DNA of 64,000 nucleotides from Symbiodinium natans (taxonomy: Eukaryota > Sar > Dinophyceae > Suessiales > Symbiodiniaceae), in NCBI GenBank assembly GCA_905221605.1, contig CAJNDS010002538.1:311232-375231 (forward strand), in the 5' to 3' direction. Within the stretch, counting starts at the first letter, position 1. Every line of letters starts with the position of its first letter. Of the stretch, positions 1 through 20,200 are shown in pieces. Below the pieces are notes generated by a model that did no database searches, was not told the DNA's origin, and was given only the letters and a program-made list of their open reading frames with translations. A program made the position numbers and the translations under genes.

Positions 1-1500
1 AACCCTCAACCCTAAACCCTAGTCCCCTACCTTCGGAAACCCCCCCCCCCCCCCCACACAGAAGAAGACTTAAAGCAAAACAGAGCTCCTAAACCCTAAA
101 CCCTACACCCTGAACCCCTAAACAACTCCACCCCAGCGCCTCCCGGTGGCACATGGCCGTCCACAAGTCGCGCGTCTTCCTCCGTCCATGTTGCGGGGGT
201 GAAAGAGCAGGGTTTAGGGTCTATAGGGGAAAGCGTTTAGGGTTTAGGGTTTGGGGCCTAGGGCCTAGGGCCTAGGGTTCAGGGTTTAGGGTTTAGGGTT
301 TCATAGCTAACTGGAAGGTCCTGGACGTCAGCCGGAGCATTCCCGAGCACGCCTCAGCAAGAAAGTGTAGGGATTTAGGGCGTCAGGGCCCTAAACCCCA
401 AAACCCTGAACCCTAAAGCACCAACCCGTAAACGGGTTTTAGGGCTTCAGGGTTTTCGGGCTTTAGGGCATTTAGACATCTATTGGCTTATACCGGCCAT
501 CTGGCTTCGAGACCCCATACCCTGAACCCACTTTAGGGTTCAGGGTTGTGCAGGGTTTAGGGTTTAGGATTTTCGGTTTACGGTTTACGGTTTAGGGTTT
601 AGGGTTAAGGGTTAGTAGTATACAATTTAGGGGGTCTTCCGAAAAAGGGGGCACCCGTTTTGGAGGTTCCAAACATAAGGATCATAGTAAATCGCACTTG
701 AAGATTGACAGCTTTAGGGTATTCCTTTCTTGGGGGTGGGTAGTTGGGTTTAGGATGTAGAGGGCTTCTTAACCCTAAACCACAAACCCTAAACCTTAAA
801 CCCTGAACCCTAAACCCTACACCCTGAACCCTAAACACTCTGGGCTTTACGGATTTCGGGGTTATGCCCTTCTGAATCTCTATGTTATGTGATCTTGTTC
901 CTCTGAAATTTCATGCTGCCATGAAGGGACCTGAGGTTGAGAAAAAAAACTCTGCAAGCCCTAAACCCCAAACCCTGAACCCTAAACCCTGAACCCTGAA
1001 CCCTGAACCCTGACCCTGAACCCTTAACACCCCCTAAACCCCCCCTCAACCCCCCCTAAACCACCCCGAAACCCACCCGAAACCCACCCCCCCTAAACCC
1101 CCCCCCACCCCCGGTGTCGCTTTGTGGGGGTGTCCCCTGGGCCCAAGACCACAGCGTGGTAGGACTGGGCTCCTGGTCGCTTGTTTGCGGTGGTCACCAC
1201 CTGGCTCGCGGAAGGTTCGAGTTGGGGTTGAGGGGTTTGGGTTGGGTTTACGGCTTAGGGCTTTCAATTTTAAATGAGATTACAGTAGTAGAATGTTGGA
1301 TGATGATGTGATGTGCGAGAAAAGAATGTACTGGAATAGATCGACACAGAAGATGGCAATACGTTTAGTCTAGAGGTAGTATATATGTACATATATATAG
1401 ATATGCATATACATGTAGATACATGCATATCTATATGTTTAGACTGATAGGCAGATATAGACATATGTAGATATAGACATGATATATATATATATATCTC
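1..1500. other. Degenerate telomere-like repeat region with possible minus-strand exon fragments
   Basis: Mostly degenerate CCCTAAA and TTTAGGG units in both orientations (for example 240-300, 540-605 and 960-1090), then an AT-rich simple repeat at about 1376-1500. Two short GC-rich islands read well on the minus strand: about 130-175 (begins TRDLWTAMCHREALGW after an AAG) and about 310-348 (ACSGMLRLTSRTFQ after a GAG). By analogy with the region above 3.8 kb they may be exons of a gene running off the window, but two short reads prove nothing. No other gene is seen here. Confidence 0.35.
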
Positions 1501-1975
1501 ATGACGCACTCATTGAAGTGCGGGGCCCTCAAGGGCCCAACCCAGGGCACCTTCGGCTGCCCCTATGCATCTATGAACTTTCCTTTTGATGCTGAAGCTG
1601 AAGATGCTACACACCTGAGGAGCTCTACGTCGGCTACCCCCGGCCGCTCCCCTGGCGGTCTTCGGCGCCAAGGGGGAGCCAAAACTTGCGAGCCGAGCCC
1701 GTGGAAGATTACAATCACTGACGCGCGGGCACTGCAAATCCAAGGTTACATCCTGCATGCTTATAACATACACGACACCCACACAGCTGCTCATGCGTGA
1801 ATGTTGTTTGCTTGCTGCAAAGGCTATGGCAATGATTTGCACACCCATGACCAAGCTTGTCCAGTTACTCGTTAGATGTCTTGTGTAAACTTGCACAGCG
1901 TGCTCCGCACTTGAGAATGACTCAGGGCAACGATGGGCCGAGCTTAAGCTCGCGGATGCAGCAAGTCTTAAAGGC

Positions 1976-3787
1976 TCAGTCCATGTACTCCCCGGCCGCA
2001 GTGTCGGGCATTGAGACCCCTCCGTCAGCCGTCTCATCGGCCTGCCCCCGCCGGCACATCCCGCCTCGGCGAGGCGGTTTGTTCGCCTGGCCCTTGCTGA
2101 GGATGCAGGGCGGGCAGGCGAAGACGGCCACGGGCAAGTCTGGCTCAAAGACGACCTTCAGCACCTCGCACTCGTTGGGCTCGGCGTGGACGCTGGTGAG
2201 GGCCGCGGGCTTTCCGGAATCGAGGACCACCAGGTCACCAGCCACCAGTTTCCCGGCCGCCTGGTAGAGAATCTCTGCCACCTCGCCCTTTTTGTCGGGG
2301 ACTTGCACGGGATGGTCCGGGGTGACCCGCAATGTCGCAGCCCCGGCCTCCAAGCTGACGATCTCGGTGGCTCGGCCTTTCGAGATGTCCACCACCTCCA
2401 ACATGTTCTCGCCATGCCCGGCCACCACTTGCAAGCCCTTCCGGAGGTCCTTGCCCGCAAGATAGAAGTCCATGACGGAGCTCCGGCACTTGAAGACGGC
2501 GTCCAGCATGAAGCAGCCCGGCTGGACGGAGAACCCTGACGAGCGGACCGTCGAGGCGGCGTTGCCAGCATTGCCGGCATTGCCGGCATTGCCGGTATTG
2601 CCCTCGCCCTCAGTCTGGACCAGTGTGTACCCCATCTCCTCGGCGAGGTTCGACGCAGGGCTGGAGGCATCTTTGGGGAGATTCGGGCCGTGGCTGGCGA
2701 GGGTGGCCTGAATCGGGGGCAAGCCTTTCGCCTCAGCAAGCTGGCAAGCCAGCTGACGGCAGCGCTCCTTGTACGCACCCTTCTCCTCCTGCATCTGGCC
2801 CAACTTCTCCTCCGTTTTGGCCAGCTGCAGCCCGAGCAGCTCGCCACGCTCCTGGAGGGCTGCATTCTCCAGCAAAGTCTTCAACTCTGGCTTGTTTCCG
2901 GAGGCAGCCTCCGCAGCAGCCAAACGGGCCGCGAGCTGCTCGCAGTGCTCCTTCTGCTTGTCACAATCTGCCTGCAACCTATGGAGCTCACGTTGCTTTC
3001 CTGACGCCTCGGCCTCTGAGGCCTCCAAACGACGCGCAAGCTGCTCGCACCACTCCTTCATAGCAGCACCCTCGTCCTGCGCGGCCTGGACCTCGCGCGC
3101 CTTGTCCGCCAAGGTCGCTTCCGCTGCCGCCACACGCTCCGTGAGCAGCTCGCACTGGCGCTTCGCGGCTTGGAGCTCCCGCTGCGTCTCTGTGCTTGCG
3201 GCCTGCGCCGCCTCCAAGCTGGCGCCGAGCTGCGCGTTCTCCAACTTCTGCTGGGCGAGCTCCTCCTTCGCGGAATGGAGCTCGGCCTCGGCGGCTTCCA
3301 GGCGCTCGCCCAGCTGCCTCTTCTCCTCCCGGAGCTGCTCCTCCTCCTGGCCCTTCTCCTCCAATCTCTGCCGCTTCCGCGCCGTCTCCTCCGCTTCCGC
3401 CTCGGCCGCTGCCAGCCGCTTAGCGAGCTCCGAGCAGCGAGGGCGGAGACGAGCCTCAAACCACTCCGGCGGAGGCGTCCAACTCCGAGCCACTCGCTCC
3501 AGCCCCGCCTCCGAGAAGGACTCGACGTAGCACCGGCTCACCTCGCTCCGCCCGTGCTGGACGAGCAGCTCGGCGAGCCGCTCCTGGGAGCGGTCCTCGT
3601 TCAGACCGCGCCAGGCCGCCGCCTCCGCCGGCCGCGCGGCCCAGAGCTCCACCAGCCGCGCTGCCAGCGTCTCTTGGGGGCGCTTGGCGTCAGCAGGGTC
3701 GTACTTCGTCAAGTGCAGGAAGGCGTCGAGGACGGTCTCCAGGGGCCAGCCGGCCGGGACCGCGGTCAGGTTGTAGAGATGCGGCAT
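1976..3787 (-). CDS. Coiled-coil protein with C-terminal Hint (hedgehog/intein-type) domain
   Basis: An intronless reading frame of 603 codons, starting at the ATG at 3787; the same frame runs 10 codons further up only to a GTG. Residues 1-130 are a globular, Ala/Leu-rich segment. Residues about 130-370 form a long Glu/Ala/Gln-rich coiled coil. A short linker has four Asn-Ala-Gly-type repeats. Residues about 430-570 look like a Hint domain: it opens with a Gly-Cys-Phe-Met start, has the block-B motif RVTPDHPV with the conserved Thr and His, a KLVAGDLVVL strand, and ends PVAVFACPPCILSKG. The C-terminal Asn expected of a splicing intein is not seen, so hedgehog-type autoprocessing or a decayed function is more likely than protein splicing. 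Hint domains on such coiled-coil proteins are, to my knowledge, common in dinoflagellates. The gene is GC-rich and lacks the repeat-filled introns of its neighbours, which suggests origin by retroposition. It lies 33 bp downstream of the stop of the next minus-strand gene. Confidence 0.75.
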   Translation of the reverse strand: MPHLYNLTAVPAGWPLETVLDAFLHLTKYDPADAKRPQETLAARLVELWAARPAEAAAWRGLNEDRSQERLAELLVQHGRSEVSRCYVESFSEAGLERVARSWTPPPEWFEARLRPRCSELAKRLAAAEAEAEETARKRQRLEEKGQEEEQLREEKRQLGERLEAAEAELHSAKEELAQQKLENAQLGASLEAAQAASTETQRELQAAKRQCELLTERVAAAEATLADKAREVQAAQDEGAAMKEWCEQLARRLEASEAEASGKQRELHRLQADCDKQKEHCEQLAARLAAAEAASGNKPELKTLLENAALQERGELLGLQLAKTEEKLGQMQEEKGAYKERCRQLACQLAEAKGLPPIQATLASHGPNLPKDASSPASNLAEEMGYTLVQTEGEGNTGNAGNAGNAGNAASTVRSSGFSVQPGCFMLDAVFKCRSSVMDFYLAGKDLRKGLQVVAGHGENMLEVVDISKGRATEIVSLEAGAATLRVTPDHPVQVPDKKGEVAEILYQAAGKLVAGDLVVLDSGKPAALTSVHAEPNECEVLKVVFEPDLPVAVFACPPCILSKGQANKPPRRGGMCRRGQADETADGGVSMPDTAAGEYMD

Positions 3788-3820
3788 TAGGGCGATCTTG
3801 AGAACGAAAAGGAGCACCTT

Positions 3821-14050
<10,230 letters not shown>

Positions 14051-14268
14051 CTGGGGGACCAAAGGCCACTGCACTGCGGGCTGGGCCCGCGGGGGGTGTT
14101 TAAGGATGAAGGTGTAGGGTCTTAGGTGGGTGTTGCCTCGACCCTAAACCCCTCAACCCTAAACCCTAAACCCTAAACCCTAAACCCTCAACCCTTGGCA
14201 TGGTGTTCCGTCTCCGGGGGGTGGGTCGAACGTGCTCATCAATCTTCGCATTGATCAAACGGGGGCTT

Positions 14269-17200
14269 TCAAAAACACGGCGTAGAAGCTGTCCGAAGCT
14301 CACGTGATGGGCCCGTTCTGATACCCCGAACTCGAAGCAATGTAAGCAGCCTGCTACAGTAGAAACCCTTACGGTAGCCCCTAGAGCCCGAAACCCTACC
14401 CCTAAACCCTCAGCCCTCAGCCCTAAACCCTACACCCTATACCCTAAAAAAAGGGAAAAAGGGCCTACTCCGGGTCCTAGGAGAACAGCCTTCTGGTCCC
14501 GGAGTCTCGCAACTGGACGTGCTCTTCGAATTGCCCCCGCAGGCGATCAGTGGAATTTAGGGTTTCGGATTTAGGGTTTAGGGTTTAGGGTTTCGGATTT
14601 AGGGTTTAGGGTTTCGGGTTTAGGGTTTAGGGTTTGGGGTTTAGGGTTTAGGGTTTAGGGTTTAGGGCTCCAAGATTGAGGTTTGGGGTTTGGGGCTTAG
14701 GGTTCAGGGTTTGCTGTGCTCTGCCGCAGAAGCTGTGAAGGTTGGAATGCAGACTAGCTTCGAAAGCTTCGTGACGTGCGAAGAGCAGCTATGGCCCGGG
14801 ACCCAAAAGAAAGACACACCAACGTGGTTTTCCAGAATCCCCCTTCTAGGGGACCTGCATACCCTAACGGAAGGATGCTCATGTTTACGTGCTTTTGTGC
14901 CCCTAAACCATGTAGGGCATCAGGGCTTTGGCGGCTTTTAGGGTTCACAGGGTTTACGCTTTAGGCTTCTCGCGCACAAGGGTGAAGAGGGTTTAAGATT
15001 TAGGGTCTAGGGTGTAGGGTTTCGGGTTTAGGGTTTAGGGTTGAGTGCTCAGACCTCAGACACCCCAAGGGCCCCTCAACCCTAAAGCCCCCGGTAGCCT
15101 GCGGAGCTTCGGGCGGACGTCAGCTTGCCAAGAATCGGTCATGATCTCTCCTGAGCGGCCCCCAAAGGGTTAAGGCTTAGGCTTGAAGGTTTCGGGTTAG
15201 GGTTTAGGGTTTAGGGTTTAGGGTTTAGGGTTTAGGGTTTAGGGTTTAGGGTTTAGGGTTTAGGGTTTAGGGTTTAGGGTTTAGGGTTTAGGGTTTAGGG
15301 TCTAGGGTCTAGGGTCTAGGGTCTAGGGTTTAGGGTTTAGGGTTTAGGGTTAGGGTTTGCGGTCTAGGGTTTAGGGTTAGGATTTGCGGTTTAGGGTTTA
15401 GGGTTTAGGGTTTGGGGTTTAGGGTTTGGGGTTTACGGTTTAGGGTTGAGGGTTGAGGGTTGAGGGTGGATTGTAGACCCTGTCTCCCGGAGCAGGCGAT
15501 GGAAGGAGTACCGCCATTTTCCCAACAGAAGCGGCCGGCACCAGTCGAGGACCCAAACCCTAAACCCCAAACCCTAAACGCCTACCCCAAACCCTAAACC
15601 CTAAACCCTAAATCCAAAACCCTAAAGCCGAAGCAGCGGAGCCCTTTTCGACCTTCCGGAGGCACAAGCTTTGCAGAGCGCGCTTTGCAGGGGGACAGGC
15701 TGGCGCCCCAGTTGGGTTTAGGGTTTAGGGTTTGGGTTCGAAGGGGGCCGCCCTACATTGGCCCAAAATGGGCGCGACGTGCTGCAGGGTGCCTTCGCAC
15801 CACTTAGCTGCAGCACCGTCACATTTAGAGAGAAGTGCGGCTGCAGGTGTAGCAGCATGGAGGAAGCGACACATACATCTAGAAGCAGACCAGAAACAAA
15901 TTAGCCAGCCCGCGGCCGATAAACACGCGTGGCAGACCAGCATGGGCTCACAGGCTGCATTTCTCAAGGTTTAGACGCTAGGGTCTCCGCCCCCCGGTGC
16001 ACCCACCCGAGTCGGCATGATGTTGTGCGTCACCTGGGATCCTGCGCCGACAGCGAGACCCGGATACCGGATCAGAGGCATGCAGCACCAAAGCAAGGCG
16101 GCCAGGAAGGTGCAGACAGTGAGGAAGAGTACCGAACGCAGCAGTCGACCGGGCAGAAGAAGAGGCAGGACGGCCTCCTCGAGAATGTTGACCACGAGCC
16201 ATATCGAGACTGCCAGGACAACAAGCCCCATGGACACTAGGAGATCAAGGCACTTGTACTTGAACTGGGCCCGACACTTGTAGTTCAGGTAAAACACCAA
16301 CCTATGCTGAACTTGGAACCCTTGCAAAAATTAATTTCTATGCTGTTTCTTAGGAAGTATAGTACCCAAGAATGAAAAAAGTCTTACCAAGTACCCCTTC
16401 GGGCAGGCTTGCCTCCTTGTCCGGGGCGTTTCTCTCCCCAAAGCTCGGTTTAGGGTTTAGGGCCTAGGGTTTGGGGTTTAGGGTTTAGGGTCAGAGTTGG
16501 TGTTAGTCAGATGACTCAGGACACGAGGTTGGTTGCTGTGGGCGCCACTGCTCGCTTGAACACCAACCTTTTGGAATCCTCCCGAACTCACCCTAAACCC
16601 TAAACCCTAAACCCTAAAACCTAAACCCTAAACCCTAAACCGCAGGATGTGTTCGTGGCAACTGCAAACACCAAGACGACGAGTCGAGCGTAAGGCCTGC
16701 TCAGAACTCAACTTCTTCTGGGAGGCTCTTAGTCGGGAATGAGGGAATCAGGTACCCGGCATCATCCCCTAAAGGGTGTATAGAGTGCCCTAAATCCCTC
16801 ATTTCCTACCATGAACAATTTCCCCATACTCAGCACGAAAGTATGCTTCCCGTTGTTGGTCGTCCCTCCTGTCGTCCCTCCTGTCCCTGTCTCTGCCGAT
16901 TGCTTCTGGCAAACTCGAAGAGTTCGACAAGGGGTACGGTTGTTGGAGTTGTTTTCTTCGTAGTTGTTTCTGGGCTTTTTTGCTGATTTTTGCTTGGCGT
17001 TTTTCTGGCGATTACGTGTGTATCTGCTGCGGCCGAGGCCTGAGGCCATGGAAGTTTTGGGAGCGGTTTCAGGTACCCACCACCTGATCCTGCTGCCAGG
17101 GCCCGCGGCGCTTCTCACACCCCCCCCCCCTCGCCAAGACCCCCTGAAGATCACCATCTTCCCCCATGCGCCTGAGAACTCTCAAGGCTTGACCGTTTTT

Positions 17201-20200
17201 CGCTATGACTCCTGGCTACCTCCGCTTCCCCTCCCCCACTCCCACTTCCTGCCCACGGCAACCTGTAAAGCTCATGTGGAAGTCTGTGCTGCGCGCGGAC
17301 CCATGGACACCCCCCTTGGCTTCAATCATCTTTGGCTCCAAGGCTGCGTCCGTTGCCAAGTCACAGCTGTCAGAAAGAGTCCATGACAGATGGAACGAAG
17401 GGAAGTGAACAAACGAGGGAAGAGATAGCAGCTGAAGAAACTCGCACCTGTAAGGAAACTTTCATGTACTTATGAACCTCCCACATCGATCGTACAAACA
17501 GGAAGGTCTGTTGCCTCACGAAATTCCAAAGATTTCGGATTACTTTCTGCAACCATACACCTAGCAACGAACGACAAGACGCAAAAGCAGAGTCAAAACC
17601 AGCAGAAAAGACCATACTCCCAAACCCTAAGCCCTGAACCCTCAACCCTCAACCCTCAACCCTAAACCCCCAATACCTAAACCTAAACCCTGGCGGCTCC
17701 TGGCGACTCAGTCGGCATCCATCAGCCATGGCTATTGGCCCTTGGCCCTTGAGGCTCTTAAATGGGCCCACAAAGGGCCGGGAAAACCGGGGGGGAAACT
17801 GGGGTGAGAACGACCTCTTCGAGAGGCCAACAAATGTCACGGTGGCTTCACCACAGGATCTTGGGCCCAAGTGGGCTCGAGCTGCGAGGTCTAGGGCTCT
17901 TGAGGCAAGGGGGGTTCTAAGGGAGGTGTGTCACCTAAGTGCCCCCTACTACTCCCCTACTCCCTAAGGCTCCCTTAAGCTTCCCTAAGGTTCCCTAGGC
18001 GCCTACCCTAAACCCTTAGCCCTGAACCCTAAACCCTAAACCCTAATTGCTTACGTTGCCACTCACGAGGGCTTGCCTCAGGGCTGCCGCTGGCCTTTTT
18101 GCAGAAGCCACCGCGGAGTAGAGCACATCACTGGGGACAGAAATCTGGAGCCTGTAATGCCATTCAGAAAAACTTCCCAAGTAGAAAAGCCCGGGTGGGC
18201 TGGGTGGGGGCGCTTTCGACACTCCCTGTGAGACTGCTAGCCAAAGATCTGAGAAGGCGATGGAGCCACCAGGGCAACAGCAGAATAGCAGCTGCGCACC
18301 CTCATGGCCTGCTCACCTTCGCCTGACGTCTGGCTTTGGTGATTGACACGCTCACTCAGCAATAGCCCTTTCATTGCTTACGTTGCCACTCACGAGGGCT
18401 TGCCTCAGGGCTGCCGCTGGCCTTTTTGCAGAAGCCACCGCGGAGTAGAGCACATCACTGGGGACAGAAATCTGGAGCCTGTAATGCCATTCAGAAAAAC
18501 TTCCCAAGTAGAAAAGCCCATATCCCCGCACTGGTGGAGCGAAGCACCGCCGCACACATGGGAAGTGTCAGAAAAAATGAAGCCATGCAAAAGAAGCCCG
18601 ACCAGGAGTGTAACAGCAGCCTGCAAATCTCAAGCAAACCACGCCTGGGAAGGCAAACGAAATCTTCACGATTGGAGCCGATCGTGGAGGCCCTCGTCCT
18701 CAGGAACAGCAAACAGCCTCTCCAGCAGCTGCCCGAAGGCCATTGTAGCGCAGCATCGCCACAAAGACACAGAAACATGCCCGGTACCCGAGGCTAGAGC
18801 GCCGGTGGCATCTACACTTGAATTCGAAGCTTAGAAAACCTTGGGTTTCGTTCTTGGCTTGCGAGCACTTCTGTTGGCAGCGCGTCTTCTGCGCTTGCCA
18901 CGCGAAGGCCCATCTGCAGGGTTTGACTCGCTGGGGATGTACACGATCCTTGGCAAGATGTCTGCGCCGAGGGTATAGGCAGCTGCACTCCGAAGGACTT
19001 TGAGAAAAGCGTGGGCAGAACTGCGCCCCTTGGACGCTGCCCCTACCACGGCCTTGGCATCCACCAAAAACGCCACCTTGTGATGATGTCTTTTGGGATT
19101 GCGCGTAACCCACTTCAAGCCCAACAAGTAGCCATGTACTTCTAACACTCCAGCATGTGATTTCCACTTGGCTCGTGAGGAAACCACAGTTGCGAAGTCT
19201 CGCTGCGTCAGCTTTAGTAGCCTTGGCTTCCCATCACGCCTGAGCTCCACCGGATCTTCCGGACAAGGCGTGAGTCGCACGAAATCGCCCCTGCGTTCTG
19301 CCATTCTGCAGACATCAGCGGCCTCGGAAGACGCACACACACTCCGGCAAACGCCAAAACCATACTCTGGGCAAGCATCTGTGGCAATAAGCGTTGCGAG
19401 AGGCAATCGGTCCAGGCCAGCAGCAAGCAACGGTGAGAGAAGCAGAGTAGTGAGGAACTCATTCAGAACCCCGGATGGCACATGTCGGGTGTCCAGTTCA
19501 GGTGTAAGCTGCACAAAAGAATACACATCGCTGTAGATACTGAAGAAGCCCCGTTGGAGAAGCGCAAACCATTCCCATATGCCTAGGAGACTGTGCACAC
19601 TTCTTGGGCTAGCTACACCACCGTGCAACAAGTCCAATGTTCTGCAGACTGCATCGCCCAGGCGACCTTCAGCAGGCTCAGCAACAGGAGGGTTGTTTCT
19701 CAGTTCGCAGTCAAGAGCAGTGATGCTGTCAGCCAGAGTGACGTCCTTTCGACGATTACGAGGGATCCCATTCCTCGCGAAAGCATCATCCAGTCGGGTC
19801 AAAGTTCTTTCCCCGCGTTGCACGCTGCGGTGGAAGAGAACAGTGTCGTCAGTGGCCACCATAACCAGCTCTTGTTGATCGGCAGGAGGGTCGTGGTCAG
19901 GACTCAGAATGCATGACTCCTGAATACCTGCCCCCAGGCAAGTGGCAACAGTGGTGCTTTGAGCCACAGCTGACGACCAAGAAAAACCCATTGGCCACAC
20001 CACGCGCGTAGGGTACAGCCAGCTGCTTGAAGAAATGCTCCCAGACTCCCCACCATCATCGCAGAATGTGAGAACGTCTTCCCACGTCATGCCAGCATCC
20101 AAGAGCTCGTGTACTCTGACAGGAGGCTGCGCCAGCCAAGGTTGTAGCTCAGCGGGCACCTTCAAGACATCGAAAAAGGTGCAGGCGTCACGCTTGGAGA

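Noticed and set aside
2158-3530. Other frames, both strands, over the Hint gene
   Set aside because: Shadows of a GC-rich gene; only one frame has a domain and a coiled-coil pattern.
17205-17408. Plus-strand terminal exon reading KLMWKSVLRADPW
   Set aside because: The minus strand reads better there (exons 17263-17366 and 17478-17560), and the minus exons fit the phase of neighbours upstream.
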